From NCBI RefSeq assembly GCF_026723825.1, contig NZ_CP113519.1:1178001-1242000 (forward strand): a stretch of 64,000 nucleotides of DNA, written 5' to 3'. Below are positions 18,141-28,457 of the stretch, piece after piece; the stretch's first letter is position 1; the number at the start of each line of letters is the position of its first letter. Source of the DNA: Pseudomonas sp. GOM7 (GTDB lineage: Bacteria > Pseudomonadota > Gammaproteobacteria > Pseudomonadales > Pseudomonadaceae). The notes under the pieces are model-generated. The model had not been told where the DNA came from. It worked only from the letters and a program-made list of their open reading frames with translations, and did no database searches. Made by a program: the position numbers and the translations under genes.

Positions 18141-18866
18141 TCACTGCGTCCAGCGCTGCTCGATGCGCTGCAGCGTGCCATTTTCTCGCAATTTCACCAG
18201 CGCCTGAGAGAACTGCCGGGCGTGCTCGATATCGCCTTTGGCGAAGGCGACGAAGCGTGGCATCCGCACCAGCGGCCTGGGCAGAATGCGCACACGCTCC
18301 AGAGCATGCTGTTCACGCACGAAATACAGTAGCTGAGTGCGGTCGCCAACGATGAGGTCGATGCGCCCGGCCAGCAGCATCGACACCAGTTGACGCGGAT
18401 TCTGCGCAGAGAGGTCGCGCATCAGAGCGGCCTGATCGAAGTCTTCCTCGTAGGCATAACCACGCACCTGGCCGATCACGTAGGGGCTCAGATCCTCCAG
18501 CGTCTGCCAGTCGTCGATGGCCGTCGTGGTTCGGGTCATGAAGACGGTGGTGCCACTGCGCAGTGGCCCGACCAGTTGGTATTGCGCCTGACGCTGCGCG
18601 GTTCCGGCGAACTGGAAGGCCATGTGTGCTTCGCCGCGGTCGAGCATGCGCTTGACCCGTTCCCAGGGATACAGACGGATGGCGTAGCTCACCTTGGCTT
18701 CCTGCAACACGGCGTCGACCAGTTCCACGTCCAGGCCAAGTGGCGTATCGCTTTCGCCAGTGATGAAGCTGTAGGGGGCGAATTGCTCGTCGCCCACCAC
18801 GCGCCAGGTTTGCGCATGCAGCACGGGGCTGAGCAGAGCCAGCAGAAGTGGCAGCAGGTGGCGCAT
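18141..18866 (-). CDS. Periplasmic substrate-binding protein (SBP_bac_3 type)
   Basis: 241-residue protein with a signal peptide (MRHLLPLLLALLSPVLHA) and a type-2 periplasmic binding fold related to amino-acid ABC-transporter binding proteins: FAPYSFITGESDTPLGLDVELVDAV near the N-terminus and IGQVRGYAYEEDF in the second lobe. No permease or ATPase gene is adjacent, so it may be an orphan receptor-type binding protein, as is common in Pseudomonas. The stop lies 3 bp from the convergent lipoprotein stop. The start at 18866 is chosen because it gives a proper signal peptide. Confidence 0.85.
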   Translation of the reverse strand: MRHLLPLLLALLSPVLHAQTWRVVGDEQFAPYSFITGESDTPLGLDVELVDAVLQEAKVSYAIRLYPWERVKRMLDRGEAHMAFQFAGTAQRQAQYQLVGPLRSGTTVFMTRTTTAIDDWQTLEDLSPYVIGQVRGYAYEEDFDQAALMRDLSAQNPRQLVSMLLAGRIDLIVGDRTQLLYFVREQHALERVRILPRPLVRMPRFVAFAKGDIEHARQFSQALVKLRENGTLQRIEQRWTQ

Positions 18867-18958
18867 GGAGCGGTAATTCCGAGACTGTTCTGCCCTTGAG
18901 GCTAGCACCTGCTGGTGCCGCCTGCTGGGCAGAAGGTCACAGCGTCGAAGACGCGGCG

Positions 18959-19300
18959 TCAGACCTTGCGCACGAACTCGGACTTGAGTTTCATCGCGCC
19001 GATGCCGTCGATCTTGCAGTCGATGTCGTGATCGCCGTCGACCAGACGGATGTTCTTCACCTTGGTGCCGACCTTGACCACCAGCGACGAGCCCTTGACC
19101 TTGAGATCCTTGATCACGGTGATGGTGTCGCCGTCCTGCAGCAGGTTGCCCACCGAGTCCTTGATCACCCGCGCGTCGTCCTCGCTGGCGCTGGTTTCGC
19201 CAGCTTTCCACTCATGGGCGCACTCGGGGCAGACCAGTTGCTCACCGTCTTCGTAGGTGTATTCGGAGTTGCATTTGGGGCAGGGCGGCAGGGTGCTCAA
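18959..19300 (-). CDS. yjdM: PhnA/YjdM-type zinc-ribbon protein
   Basis: 113-residue cytosolic protein of the PhnA (YjdM) family. An N-terminal zinc ribbon with CPKC at 7-10 and CPEC at 24-27 is followed by the compact PhnA domain ([38 protein letters not shown]). Despite the historic 'alkylphosphonate' name, no C-P lyase genes are nearby and the function is unresolved. It is a stand-alone gene. Confidence 0.93.
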   Translation of the reverse strand: MSTLPPCPKCNSEYTYEDGEQLVCPECAHEWKAGETSASEDDARVIKDSVGNLLQDGDTITVIKDLKVKGSSLVVKVGTKVKNIRLVDGDHDIDCKIDGIGAMKLKSEFVRKV

Positions 19301-19745
19301 GGGGCGTCCTCGGAGGTGGTTATAAACCGCATAGTGTATAGGGAATTAGCGCCCGATGCCCGCCTGGTAAGGCCGCGATGACACAGTATGTCAAAAATAT
19401 TGGACTTCCAACATGACGCCTGAAGGCTTCCCTGATGTCCTGAGCAGCCTGTTTTTCTCCGCTATAGGTCAATCGCCTGATGTGGCGGCAAGAAAATAGA
19501 TCGGTTAGATGTTTGACATATTTTACGGCTCGGGCACACTGGCGGCAGATTCCGCTACTGGTTCGGGTATCGGTTGCCGCATTGGGCAATCCTTTTCATG
19601 GAGCGAAAAGGCCTGGGTCATGTCGCCGTCGGAAGGTGGCCAGCGTGCAGGACGCTCGGTTGCGTGCGGAGTTAGCCAACCAGGTCGCGAGCATTTCGCC
19701 GGACCTGTACAGCAACGACAGGCCCGGCCTGTCCCAAGGTGACGT
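19301..19745. other. Intergenic region upstream of the glutamine amidotransferase
   Basis: About 445 bp without a convincing gene. It contains a TTGACA-like hexamer at 19512 and a 7-bp hairpin CCTTTTC/GAAAAGG at 19591-19611 that may belong to the leader of the downstream gene. Short open frames on both strands lack ribosome-binding sites and protein-like composition. Confidence 0.5.
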
Positions 19746-20546
19746 ATGTCCGACAACAAGATCCGCAATACCCCGCGCAAACCCGTCGTGTTGATGTCTA
19801 TGGGCGCTCAGGAGCGCAAGGGCCACGCCTATCAGGTCATGACCCACAAGTACATTCAGCCCCTGGTCGAGTTCTCTGGCTGCGTGCCGCTGTTGGTGCC
19901 CACCTGCTGTGGCAGCGACGATATCGAACAGTATCTGGACATGGCCGATGGTGTGTACCTGACCGGGGCCGGCAGCAACATCGACCCGGCGCTCTACGGC
20001 CAGGAAAACCAGACCCCGGAAAAGACCCAGGATCGCGATCGCGACCTGTTCGACCTGCCGCTGATCAAGGCAGCCATCGCCCGTGGCCTGCCGATCTTCG
20101 GCATCTGTCGTGGCATGCAGGAAATCAACGTGGCGTTGGGTGGCGACATCTACCAGAAGGTCTATGCCGAGCCCGGCTTCAACGATCACCGCGAGAACCC
20201 CGAGGATCCGGTCGATGTGCAGTACGCGCCGAGCCACGGCGTGAAGCCGGTGGCCGGTAGCTGGTTCGCCAAGTTGATGGGGCAGGAAGAGATTCGCGTC
20301 AACTCCCTGCACGGCCAGGCCATCCGTACCCTGGGCAAGGGGCTGGAAGTGCTGGCCACCGCCGAGGATGGCCTGATAGAGGCGATCCATGGGCCGAGCC
20401 TGTCGCCCTTCCTGTTCGCCGTGCAATGGCATCCGGAATGGCAGGCAGCGCAGAATCCGGACTCGGTGAAGATCTTCCAGGCCTTTGGTGAGGCCTGCCG
20501 CCAGCAGGTGGCGAGGCGTCGTGGCCAGCCGGCCTGCGCAGCCTGA
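19746..20546 (+). CDS. Gamma-glutamyl-gamma-aminobutyrate hydrolase family (PuuD/SpuA-like)
   Basis: 266-residue class-I glutamine amidotransferase (peptidase C26). The nucleophile elbow FGICRGMQE places the catalytic Cys at 121; the other triad members are H229 and E231 in VQWHPEW. The family hydrolyses gamma-glutamyl-GABA in the putrescine/polyamine pathway. No puuABC/spuBC genes are adjacent, so the substrate is inferred from family only. It begins MSDNKIRNTPRKPVVLMSMG with no signal peptide. Confidence 0.9.
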   Translation: MSDNKIRNTPRKPVVLMSMGAQERKGHAYQVMTHKYIQPLVEFSGCVPLLVPTCCGSDDIEQYLDMADGVYLTGAGSNIDPALYGQENQTPEKTQDRDRDLFDLPLIKAAIARGLPIFGICRGMQEINVALGGDIYQKVYAEPGFNDHRENPEDPVDVQYAPSHGVKPVAGSWFAKLMGQEEIRVNSLHGQAIRTLGKGLEVLATAEDGLIEAIHGPSLSPFLFAVQWHPEWQAAQNPDSVKIFQAFGEACRQQVARRRGQPACAA

Positions 20547-20572
20547 GGCAGATCCGGCCGCCAGTTCCTGCT

Positions 20573-21046
20573 TCAGTAGGGGTTTGGCGGCTGCGGCCAG
20601 CTCAGGGTGCCGCTGTCGCTGAAGCGGCGCGTGCCGAACAGGCCGTCGGCCAGCTTGCCGCGCAGCTCATAAGACAGTTCCTGGCCGGGGTGATAACCGG
20701 CGGCGCCCCAGGCCTGGCGCACCATCGAAAATGCAGAAATGCTCAGCGGCACGCTGATCAGCGTCTCGCCGAAGCGCGGCACGTCGCCATGCTGGTCGCT
20801 CACGCCACTGGCCAGCGGCTGCCCGTTGACATCCAGATCCAGCGCCATGCCATTGAAGCTCACCGCACTGTCATTGGGGTTCTGCACCCGCAGCTTGGCG
20901 GCGAAGCGCACTTCCAGGCCCTGGCTGGGCAATGGCTCCAGGCCAACCAGGTCGACCCGTAGCGGATCGCGATTGCTCAGGCTGGCACAGGCGGCGAGGC
21001 TGGCCGCAAGCAGCGTGAGCAGGCAGAGGCGAAGCAGGCGAGGCAT
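20573..21046 (-). CDS. LEA type 2 (WHy-domain) lipoprotein
   Basis: 157-residue lipoprotein with signal sequence and lipobox LAAC (Cys 20), followed by a WHy/LEA14-like beta-sandwich: RVDLVGLEPLPSQGLEVRF, LRVQNPNDSAVSFNGM. Pseudomonas homologues are annotated as LEA type 2 family or water-stress/hypersensitive-response domain proteins; the role in the envelope is unknown. It is 52 bp from the next minus-strand gene and may be co-transcribed with it. Confidence 0.88.
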   Translation of the reverse strand: MPRLLRLCLLTLLAASLAACASLSNRDPLRVDLVGLEPLPSQGLEVRFAAKLRVQNPNDSAVSFNGMALDLDVNGQPLASGVSDQHGDVPRFGETLISVPLSISAFSMVRQAWGAAGYHPGQELSYELRGKLADGLFGTRRFSDSGTLSWPQPPNPY

Positions 21047-21098
21047 GGCGATTTCCCCAGGCGTTGTGGGCTCATGTAGAAGACCGCTGCCAGGGCCA

Positions 21099-21944
21099 TT
21101 AGCTCCCGGCGCGTTGTCGACTGCCCAATACCAGAGCGATTCCGCCGAGGACCGCCGCGGCGCTGAGCAGCAAGCGCAGGCTCAGGGCTTCGCCAAGCAG
21201 CAGACTGCCGCCCAGTGCCGCGAGGATTGGCACGCTGAGTTGCACGGTGGCGGCCTGGCTGGCGCGCAGACCGGGCAAAGCGCTGTACCAGATGGCATAG
21301 CCGATGCCCGAGGTCAGTGCGCCGGAAAGCAACGCATAGAGCAGACCAGGCCCATCCCATTGCAACTGGTTCGATAGCGCCACGGCGAGCAGCACCGCCA
21401 GCGGCGTGGCACGCAGAAAGTTGCCGGCCGTTACCGCGAGCGGATCCCCTTGGCCGCGCCCCAGTAACGAATAGGCGCCCCAGGCGATGCCGGCGAGCAG
21501 CATCAGCAGCGCGGCGGAGAATGGTGGCGCGCTGGTGCCCGGCAACAGCAAGGCCAGCAGGCCGGCGCTGGCCAGCAGGGTGCCGAGCGTGGCGAGGGGG
21601 CTAAGGCGCTCACCGCGCAGTAGGCCCCAGAGCAGCATGCTCAGTTGCACGGCGCCGAACAGCAGCAGGGCACCGACACCGGCGTCCAGTTGCAGATAGG
21701 CGAAGGAGAAGGCGGCGGCGTAGAGGAACAGCGCCAATGCCCCCGGCCAGTTGCCGGCCATGGGCTGCCGGGTGTGCCGCAGTTGCAACAGTACCCACAG
21801 GGTGAGGGCGCCGCTGAGCAGACGTATGAAGGTGAAGCTGGCCGCGTCGATTTCGGTTTCCCGCAGCGCCAGGCGGCACAGCAGCGAGTTGCCGGCAAAG
21901 GCCAGCATGGCGAGAGCGGTGAGCAGCAGGGTGCGCGCTGACAT
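21099..21944 (-). CDS. DMT-family (EamA) transporter
   Basis: 281-residue inner-membrane protein with about ten hydrophobic segments arranged as two EamA repeats (LLLTALAMLAFAGNSLLCRL at the start; YALLSGALTSGIGYAIWYSA in the second half). The drug/metabolite transporter superfamily exports metabolites or amino acids; the substrate is not predictable. It is a monocistronic or two-gene unit with the WHy lipoprotein. Confidence 0.9.
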   Translation of the reverse strand: MSARTLLLTALAMLAFAGNSLLCRLALRETEIDAASFTFIRLLSGALTLWVLLQLRHTRQPMAGNWPGALALFLYAAAFSFAYLQLDAGVGALLLFGAVQLSMLLWGLLRGERLSPLATLGTLLASAGLLALLLPGTSAPPFSAALLMLLAGIAWGAYSLLGRGQGDPLAVTAGNFLRATPLAVLLAVALSNQLQWDGPGLLYALLSGALTSGIGYAIWYSALPGLRASQAATVQLSVPILAALGGSLLLGEALSLRLLLSAAAVLGGIALVLGSRQRAGS

Positions 21945-22052
21945 CGTCCATCCTTGATGAAATCTGGTGATGTCCGGCAGCTAAGCACGTCAGGCTGGGC
22001 GAGGGCATTGGCAGAAGGTCGCAAATCCCTGCGACCCTGGTTCGTGCTGAGC

Positions 22053-22859
22053 TTAGAAGTGCACCTTGACCAGCAGACTGGCAGTGTTCTGGTTGGTGGG
22101 GCCGACGAAGTTGTCGCTGACGAAACCACCATCCCTGATGCCGTACTTGTGCTTCCAGTAGTCGTACTCGATGCCCACGTAGAGCTGCTTCTCGCCCCAC
22201 TTCATGGCCTTGCCCAGGTCGTACTTGATCTGCGGGTTGAAGTGCAGGTTGGCGTGGTAGTCGCCACGGTGGTTCTCGTCGTTGTCCACCACCCAGTCCA
22301 TGAAACCGTCAATGAGGATGTCCGAATCACCCACGGGAAGGGTGTAGCTCCATACCGGGGTGATCTGCCAGACGTTCTTGCCGGGGCGGTTGCTGTTGGG
22401 TTTGCGCAGATAGGTGTTGAGCTGGAAGTAGTCGAAGCCTGGGATGTCTAGGTCGACCGCCGGGCCGAGCAGGAAGGCGTCGACGTCCTTCTCGCCGAAC
22501 TCGTAGGTGAAGGCCAGCAGCACGTCCTTGATCGGGCCGAAGGACAGGTCGGTACCGCTGATCTTGCCGAACGACAGGCGTGGGCTGAACTCGCCGTAGT
22601 AGGTGTGGCCGTCACCGTTGCCGTTCTGCGCCTCGCCGTTGTATTTGATCAGGTCGGTGAAGAAGAACAGGTCACCGAAGCTCCAGCCGCTGGCGTGCTC
22701 GAAGGTGATGGTCTGCTGGATTTCCGGGTCGACCTTGAAGTCGTGGCCATAGAGGTAGGTGAGGCTGTTGTTCTGCCACTGCAGCAGACCGCCGGCAACG
22801 GCCTGGCCGCCTGCCAGCAGACCGCTGGCGAGCACCAGCGAAGAAAGGGTGCGATTCAT
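22053..22859 (-). CDS. OmpK/Tsx-like nucleoside-channel outer-membrane protein
   Basis: 268-residue outer-membrane beta-barrel. The signal peptide (MNRTLSSLVLASGLLAGGQAVA) is followed by alternating beta strands rich in aromatic residues (LLQWQNNSLTYLYG, FTYEFGEKDVDAF) and a C-terminal strand ending LLVKVHF with terminal Phe, as required for BAM insertion. The length and N-terminal signature match the OmpK/nucleoside-specific Tsx-like family. The start at 22859 was chosen for the signal peptide and GGAG upstream. Confidence 0.9.
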   Translation of the reverse strand: MNRTLSSLVLASGLLAGGQAVAGGLLQWQNNSLTYLYGHDFKVDPEIQQTITFEHASGWSFGDLFFFTDLIKYNGEAQNGNGDGHTYYGEFSPRLSFGKISGTDLSFGPIKDVLLAFTYEFGEKDVDAFLLGPAVDLDIPGFDYFQLNTYLRKPNSNRPGKNVWQITPVWSYTLPVGDSDILIDGFMDWVVDNDENHRGDYHANLHFNPQIKYDLGKAMKWGEKQLYVGIEYDYWKHKYGIRDGGFVSDNFVGPTNQNTASLLVKVHF

Positions 22860-23173
22860 GGAGGCTCCTGAATGGTGTCGTGTCGTTATGGTTATGAACC
22901 TGTCCGAGTGGTCAGGATTCTGCTGCCATAGCAAAAACGGCGCCAATTCTCGTGATTGTGCTTATCCGTGGCAAATCAATTGGATAGCTGCCGTTTAGGA
23001 TTTTTCAGGAGGGATGTTTTGCACTATTTTCTGACCAAAAGGACAAGGTTGGCCGTAAGTTGGTGCGCTGCCGCCTGGGGCGCGCGGCGCACCCTACGGA
23101 TCAGGACTCTTCGTAAGCCATGTAGCCCGGATGCAATCCGGGGAAAGCGCCCCCGGATTGCATTCGAGCCAAG
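22860..23173. repeat. Intergenic region with REP-like repeats
   Basis: It holds a GTGCGC...GCGCACCCTACGGAT motif (23069-23098) and, at 23122-23168, an inverted pair built from TAGCCCGGATGCAATCCGGGG and CCCCGGATTGCATTCGAGC. The same units recur at 24598, 40335, 42465, 51467 and 60580. No gene is seen. Confidence 0.75.
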
Positions 23174-23539
23174 TCAGAGCACGTGATCGAGATTGACCGG
23201 CTCCCCCGGTTTGGCATGCAGCTTGGCGCGGATATCGGCGAAGACCCTGTCGTACTCGTCGTGCCCGCGCATCACCGGGCTGGCGCTGACGGGCAGACCA
23301 TGGCGTGCGGCCACGCGGGTGGCCACGCTGGCGAAGTTGTAGGCGACATCGCGGTGCAGCTCGAACTCTTCCGCGAAGGGCCTGCCGTTCACCTCGCCGG
23401 CCAGGCGCATGTGCAGCATGGCGCCGTGCGCGGGATCCTGGCGCACCTCGTAGTAGAAGTCGACCGAGTAGGGCGGTGCGCGGCGCATGCCCTCGGGACG
23501 GCCGAGGTTGTCACGGTGCAGATGACCGGGGGTGAACAT
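23174..23539 (-). CDS. DUF5064 family protein
   Basis: 121-residue protein of the Pseudomonas DUF5064 family: MFTPGHLHRDNLGRPEGMRR, HGAMLHMRLAGEVNGRPFAE. No function is known. It begins 13 bp after the arcC stop and is therefore probably the last gene of the arcDABC transcript. There is no signal peptide or membrane segment. Confidence 0.85.
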   Translation of the reverse strand: MFTPGHLHRDNLGRPEGMRRAPPYSVDFYYEVRQDPAHGAMLHMRLAGEVNGRPFAEEFELHRDVAYNFASVATRVAARHGLPVSASPVMRGHDEYDRVFADIRAKLHAKPGEPVNLDHVL

Positions 23540-23552
23540 GAATGTTGCCCTC

Positions 23553-24479
23553 TCAGCGATAGACGATGCCGTTGCTTCCCAGGCTGATGCGTGTGCCGGA
23601 ACGGCCCTGGACGATGGCCTCGATGTTCTCCAGCGAACCGATCACCGCGGTATTGCCGGTATTGCGCGCGAACTCGCAGGCAGCCTGCACCTTGGGCCCC
23701 ATGGAGCCAGCGGCGAAGCCGAGCGCTTCGATCGCGTCGGGGTGGGCTTCGGCGATGCTCTTCTGGGTCGGCTGGCCCCAATCCACATAGGCGGCCTCGA
23801 CATCGGTGGCGATCACCAGCAGGTCGGCGTTGAGCTGCTCGGCCAGCAGCGCCGAGCACAGATCCTTGTCGATCACTGCCTCGACGCCTTTCAACTGCTT
23901 GCCGTCGTACATGGTCGGGATGCCACCACCACCGGCGCAGATCACCACGCTGCCCTTTTCCAGTAGCCACTTGATCGGGCGGATCTCGAAGATGCGCTGT
24001 GGGCGCGGGCTGGCAACCACGCGGCGGAACTTGTCGCCGTCGGCAGCGATGCTCCAGCCTTTTTCGGTGGCCAGGCGTTCGGCCTCTTCCTTTGTATAGA
24101 CTGGGCCGATGGGCTTGCTGGGGTGCTTGAAGGCCGGGTCGGCGCCATCCACTTCCACCTGAGTGAGGATGGTGGCGAAGGGCACCTCGAAGGGCAGCAG
24201 GTTGCCCAGCTCCTGCTCGATCATGTAGCCGATCATGCCTTCGGTCTCGGCGCCGAGCACGTCCAGCGGGTAGGGGTTGGCGGCATCATAGGCGTTGCCC
24301 TGCAGGGCCAGCAGGCCGACCTGCGGGCCATTGCCATGAGCGATCACCAGCTCGTTGCCGGGCGCCACCTTGGCGATCTGCTGGCAGGCGATACGCACGT
24401 TGTCACGCTGGTTTTCCGCGGTCATGGCTTCGCCGCGACGAAGCAGGGCGTTGCCGCCCAGGGCGATGACGAGTCGCAT
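23553..24479 (-). CDS. arcC: Carbamate kinase
   Basis: 308-residue carbamate kinase, the last step of the arginine deiminase pathway: carbamoyl phosphate + ADP gives ATP + carbamate. The N-terminus [13 protein letters not shown], then [11 protein letters not shown] and [10 protein letters not shown], are family hallmarks, and the length equals that of P. aeruginosa ArcC. The start at 24479 follows GGAGAAC; the upstream extension of the frame is non-coding. It provides substrate-level ATP during anaerobic arginine catabolism. Confidence 0.97.
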   Translation of the reverse strand: MRLVIALGGNALLRRGEAMTAENQRDNVRIACQQIAKVAPGNELVIAHGNGPQVGLLALQGNAYDAANPYPLDVLGAETEGMIGYMIEQELGNLLPFEVPFATILTQVEVDGADPAFKHPSKPIGPVYTKEEAERLATEKGWSIAADGDKFRRVVASPRPQRIFEIRPIKWLLEKGSVVICAGGGGIPTMYDGKQLKGVEAVIDKDLCSALLAEQLNADLLVIATDVEAAYVDWGQPTQKSIAEAHPDAIEALGFAAGSMGPKVQAACEFARNTGNTAVIGSLENIEAIVQGRSGTRISLGSNGIVYR

Positions 24480-24529
24480 GGTGTTCTCCTTGGCGTTCGG
24501 ATTGAATCCGGGGGCTGTGGTTTGGGGCT

Positions 24530-24625
24530 CGGCGTCGCCGGCCAGACCCTCTCCCCCGGCCCCTCTCCCATCAATGGGAGAGGGGAGACAAGCCCATCCC
24601 CGGATGACATCCGGGCTACGTGAAC
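24530..24625. repeat. Hairpin and REP-like sequence in the arcB-arcC spacer
   Basis: Between arcB and arcC lie a long inverted repeat (CCCCTCTCCC-ATCAAT-GGGAGAGGGG within 24562-24587) and a REP-like CCCCGGATGACATCCGGGCTACG (24598-24620). Such structures inside an operon may act as mRNA processing or stability signals and could lower arcC expression relative to arcA/arcB (inference). Confidence 0.7.
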
Positions 24626-25636
24626 CTAGATATCCGCCAGGGTCGAAACCAAAATCGCCTTGATCGTGTGCATGCGGTTTTCCGCCTGCTCGAAGGCGAT
24701 GTTCCACGGCGACTCGAACACCTCTTCGGTGACTTCGATGCCGTTGGCCAACTGTGGATACTGCTCGGCGATCTGCTTGCCCACCTTGGTTTCGCTGTTG
24801 TGGAAGGCTGGCAGGCAATGCATGAACTTCACCCTTGGGTTGCCGGCGGCCCGCATGATCTCGGCGTTGACCTGGTAGGGCAGCAGTTCCTGGATGCGTT
24901 CGCCCCAGGCTTCCACCGGCTCGCCCATGGACACCCAGACGTCGGTATGGACAAAGTCGACTCCTTTGACCGCTTCCTTGGCGTCTTCGGTGAGGGTGAT
25001 GCGCGCGCCACTTTCCTCGGCGAATTGTTTGCAGGCGGTGATGTGTTCCTCGCTGGGCCACAGCGCCTTGGGCGCGGCGATGCGCACGTCCATGCCTAGC
25101 TTGGCGCCGATCAGCAGCAGCGAATTGCCCATGTTGTTGCGCGCGTCACCCAGGTAGGCATAGGCGATGTCATGCAACGGCTTGTCGCTGTGCTCGCGCA
25201 TGGTCAGCACGTCGGCGAGCATCTGCGTCGGGTGGTATTCGTCGGTCAGGCCGTTGAACACCGGCACGCCGGCGTAGGTGGCCAGTTCCTCGACGATTTC
25301 CTGCTTGAAGCCACGGTATTCGATGGCGTCGTACATGCGCCCGAGCACGCGGGCGGTGTCCTTCATCGATTCCTTGTGGCCGATCTGCGACGAGTTGGGG
25401 TCGATGTAGGTGACGTTGGCGCCCTGGTCGTAGGCCGCCACCTCGAAGGCGCAGCGGGTGCGGGTGGAGGTCTTCTCGAAGATCAGCGCGATGTTCTTGC
25501 GCTTGAGGTGCTGTTGCTCGGTGCCGGTGTACTTGGCGCGTTTGAGGTCGCGCGACAGGTCGAGCAGGTAACGCAGCTCGCGGGTGCTGTGGTGCATCAG
25601 GCTGAGCAGGTTGCGGTTGTGCATGTTGAAGGCCAT
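24626..25636 (-). CDS. arcB: Catabolic ornithine carbamoyltransferase
   Basis: 336-residue enzyme that phosphorolyses citrulline to ornithine and carbamoyl phosphate. The carbamoyl-phosphate-binding STRTR motif is at 57-61 and the ornithine-side HCLP motif is in [11 protein letters not shown]. The length and N-terminus ([20 protein letters not shown]) match P. aeruginosa ArcB, the allosteric catabolic type, rather than ArgF. The start at 25636 has GAGAGAG upstream. Second enzyme of the arc operon. Confidence 0.97.
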   Translation of the reverse strand: MAFNMHNRNLLSLMHHSTRELRYLLDLSRDLKRAKYTGTEQQHLKRKNIALIFEKTSTRTRCAFEVAAYDQGANVTYIDPNSSQIGHKESMKDTARVLGRMYDAIEYRGFKQEIVEELATYAGVPVFNGLTDEYHPTQMLADVLTMREHSDKPLHDIAYAYLGDARNNMGNSLLLIGAKLGMDVRIAAPKALWPSEEHITACKQFAEESGARITLTEDAKEAVKGVDFVHTDVWVSMGEPVEAWGERIQELLPYQVNAEIMRAAGNPRVKFMHCLPAFHNSETKVGKQIAEQYPQLANGIEVTEEVFESPWNIAFEQAENRMHTIKAILVSTLADI

Positions 25637-25699
25637 GGTTCTCTCTCCTCGTGGGCAGTGAAACACCCCGACGGCGGGTGGCCGACGGGGCTGGCTGAA

Positions 25700-26950
25700 T
25701 CAGTAGTCGATGGGGTCGCGGATGATCGGGCAGGTCATGCAGTGGCCACCGCCACGACCGCGCCCCAGTTCGCTGGCGCTGATGGTGATGACCTCGACGC
25801 CGGCCTTGCGCAGCAGGGTGTTGGTGTAGGTGTTGCGGTCGTAGCCGATCACCACGCCCGGCTCCAGGCAGATCACGTTGTTGCCGTCATCCCATTGCTC
25901 GCGCTCGGCCTCGTAGGCGTCGCCGCCGGTTTCCACCACGCGCAGCTTCGGCAGGCCGAGCGCTTCGGCGACCACGTCGACGAAGGGTTTGTTTTCCTGG
26001 CGCACGTCGATGCCACCGGGGCGGCTCTCGTCCGGGCGCAGGGTGAAGGGCACGATGGAGTTGGCCACTTCCGGGAAGATGGTCACCAGGTCGCGGTCGC
26101 AGAAGCTGAACACCGTATCCAGATGCATGGCCGCGCGGGAACGATCGAGGCCGGCGACTATGATCTTCTCCGCCGCGCCCTTGGCGAACAGCGCGCGCGC
26201 CACCTGGCCGATGGCCTGGTGCGAGGTGCGTTCGCCCATACCGATCAGCACGGTGCCGTTGCCGATGGGCATGACGTCGCCACCCTCCAGGGTGGCCGCG
26301 CCGTGATCCTTGTCCGGGTCGCCGTACCAGATCTCGAAGGGCTCATTGGCAAAGTCCGGGTGGAACTTGTAAATGGCGCTGGCCAACAGGGTTTCCTGGC
26401 GGCGTGCCGGCCAGTACATGGGGTTCAAGGTGACACCACCGTAGATCCAGCAGGTGGTGTCGCGGGTGAACTGGGTGTTGGGCAGCGGCGGGAAGATGAA
26501 GCTGGCTTCGCCCAGGTAGGCGTTGAACATCTTTGCCGCCTCGGAGTCCTTGTGCCGCGCCAGGTCGGCGCCGGACACACCACCGATGAGAAACTCGGCG
26601 ATGCGCCGGGGCTCCAGTCCCTCGACGAAATCGCGCACCTCCGTCAGCAGGCCAAGGCCGACGCTGTTGGCGGTGATCTTGCGGTCGAGGATCCACTTGA
26701 GGGCTTGCGGATCGCGCACCGTTTCTTCGAGCAGGTTATGCATCTCCACCACCTCGATGCCGCGCTCGCGCATCTTGGTCATGAAGTCGAAGTGGTCGCG
26801 TTTGGCCTGCGACACCCAGATCACGTCGTCGAACAGCAGTTCGTCGCAGTTGGCGGGGGTCAGGCGCAGGTGCGCCAGGCCCGGCGAGCAGACCATTACC
26901 TTGTGCAGTTTGCCGGCTTCGGAATGAACGCCGAGGGCTTTCTTGCTCAT
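25700..26950 (-). CDS. arcA: Arginine deiminase
   Basis: 416-residue arginine deiminase (arginine to citrulline + NH3), first step of the pathway. The catalytic cysteine is in the C-terminal [14 protein letters not shown] motif (Cys 404), with ELARH-type active-site segments ([20 protein letters not shown]) upstream. Size and motifs match P. aeruginosa ArcA. It lies 16 bp after arcD and is co-transcribed. Confidence 0.98.
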   Translation of the reverse strand: MSKKALGVHSEAGKLHKVMVCSPGLAHLRLTPANCDELLFDDVIWVSQAKRDHFDFMTKMRERGIEVVEMHNLLEETVRDPQALKWILDRKITANSVGLGLLTEVRDFVEGLEPRRIAEFLIGGVSGADLARHKDSEAAKMFNAYLGEASFIFPPLPNTQFTRDTTCWIYGGVTLNPMYWPARRQETLLASAIYKFHPDFANEPFEIWYGDPDKDHGAATLEGGDVMPIGNGTVLIGMGERTSHQAIGQVARALFAKGAAEKIIVAGLDRSRAAMHLDTVFSFCDRDLVTIFPEVANSIVPFTLRPDESRPGGIDVRQENKPFVDVVAEALGLPKLRVVETGGDAYEAEREQWDDGNNVICLEPGVVIGYDRNTYTNTLLRKAGVEVITISASELGRGRGGGHCMTCPIIRDPIDY

Positions 26951-26966
26951 GAAAGAACTCCTTCTC

Positions 26967-28394
26967 CTAGAGACTCAGGAAACCGTCATACAGCCCGTAG
27001 GCCGCGATGGCGGCGCCTATCAGCACGGCCGCGAAAATCAGTTTTTCGATGCCGGTGAAAATGGTTTGCCCCAGCTCGTGCTTGGCCTTGGCGAAGAGGA
27101 TCGCGCCAGGGGCATAGAGCAGCGCGGAGAGCAGCAGGTACTGGATGCCGGCGGCATAGACCAGCCAGACCGCGTAGAGAGTGGAAACCAGTGCGATCAG
27201 CAGATCCTTGTTGCGCTCGCCGGCGGCGTTCTCGTAGGTCTCGCCGCGCGCGGCCAGCAGCACCGCATAGGCGCTGGACCAGAAGTACGGCACCAGGATC
27301 ATCGAGGTGGCCAGGTACAGCAGGCTCAGGTAAGTGGAGGCGTTGAACAGGGTGATGATCAGAAATAGCTGGATCAGCCCATTGGACAGCCACAGCGCGT
27401 TGGCTGGAACGTGATTGGCGTTCTCCTTGCGCAGGAACTCCGGCATGGTGTGGTCGCGGGCGCTGGCGAAGAGAATCTCGGCGCACAGCAGCGTCCACGA
27501 CAGCAAGGCGCCGGCCAGCGAGACGATCAGGCCGATGGAGATGAGCTGCGCGCCCCAGGGGCCGACCACCTGCTCCAGCACACCGGCCATGGAAGGGTTC
27601 TTCAACCCGGCCAGTTCGGCCTGGGCGAGAATGCCCTGGCTGAGCACGTTGACCAGTACCAGCAGCAGGAGCACGCCGACGAAACCGATCACCGTGGCCT
27701 TGCCGACGTCGCTGCGTTTCTCGGCGCGAGCGGAGAAGATGCTCGCCCCCTCGATGCCGATGAACACCCAGACGGTAACCAGCATCATGTTGCGCACCTG
27801 ATCCAGCACGCTGCCCAGTTCGGGGTTGCCAGCGCCCCAGAAGTCGCGGGTGAACACGTCGAGCTTGAAGGCGATGGCGGCGATGACGATGAACAGCGCC
27901 AGCGGCAGCATCTTAGCCACCGTGGTCACCGTGTTGATAAAGGCCGCCTCCTTGATCCCGCGCAGTACCAGAAAGTGCAGCAGCCACAGCAGGATCGAGG
28001 CGCCGATCACCGCTGGCAAGGTATTGCCTTCGCCGAATACCGGGAAGAAATAACCCAGGGTGGAGAACAGCAGCACCATGTAACTGACGTTGCCGATCCA
28101 GGCGCTGATCCAGTAACCCCAGGCCGAGGAAAAGCCCATGTAATCGCCGAAACCGGCCTTGGCATAGGCGTACACCCCGCCGTCGAGTTCGGGTTTGCGG
28201 TTGGCCAGGGTCTGGAACACGAAGGCCAGGGTCAGCATGCCGACGCCGGTGATCAGCCAGCCGATCAGGGTGGCTCCGGCGCTGGCGCTGGCCGCGATGT
28301 TCTGGGGAAGGGAGAAGATACCGCCGCCGACCATGGAGCCGACGACCAGCGCGACGAGCGCGCCGAGGTGGAGTTTTTGCGTCGAGTCAGACAT
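26967..28394 (-). CDS. arcD: Arginine/ornithine antiporter
   Basis: 475-residue APC-superfamily transporter with about 12-13 membrane segments, beginning [20 protein letters not shown], the conserved first helix of ArcD-type exchangers. It exchanges external arginine for ornithine, an energy-neutral step of the deiminase pathway. It is the first gene of arcDABC. The start at 28394 is used because the upstream 19 codons overlap the promoter/ANR region. An ANR box lies 64 bp upstream. Confidence 0.96.
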   Translation of the reverse strand: MSDSTQKLHLGALVALVVGSMVGGGIFSLPQNIAASASAGATLIGWLITGVGMLTLAFVFQTLANRKPELDGGVYAYAKAGFGDYMGFSSAWGYWISAWIGNVSYMVLLFSTLGYFFPVFGEGNTLPAVIGASILLWLLHFLVLRGIKEAAFINTVTTVAKMLPLALFIVIAAIAFKLDVFTRDFWGAGNPELGSVLDQVRNMMLVTVWVFIGIEGASIFSARAEKRSDVGKATVIGFVGVLLLLVLVNVLSQGILAQAELAGLKNPSMAGVLEQVVGPWGAQLISIGLIVSLAGALLSWTLLCAEILFASARDHTMPEFLRKENANHVPANALWLSNGLIQLFLIITLFNASTYLSLLYLATSMILVPYFWSSAYAVLLAARGETYENAAGERNKDLLIALVSTLYAVWLVYAAGIQYLLLSALLYAPGAILFAKAKHELGQTIFTGIEKLIFAAVLIGAAIAAYGLYDGFLSL

Positions 28395-28457
28395 CTCAAT
28401 TACCTCTGTGTCACCAGGGGGACATGGGTATTGAGCGCGTTTGGCGAGCACTGCATC

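Noticed and set aside
19530..19560. Possible sigma-54 promoter (TGGCGGCAGATTCC)
   Set aside because: Does not match TGGCAC-N5-TTGC at the key GC dinucleotide.
19509..19742. 77-codon plus-strand frame upstream of the amidotransferase
   Set aside because: No ribosome-binding site and no recognisable protein features; more likely leader DNA.
24480..25061. N-terminal extension of the arcC frame
   Set aside because: It runs through the arcB-arcC hairpins and the arcB gene in another frame; the ATG at 24479 gives a full-length ArcC.
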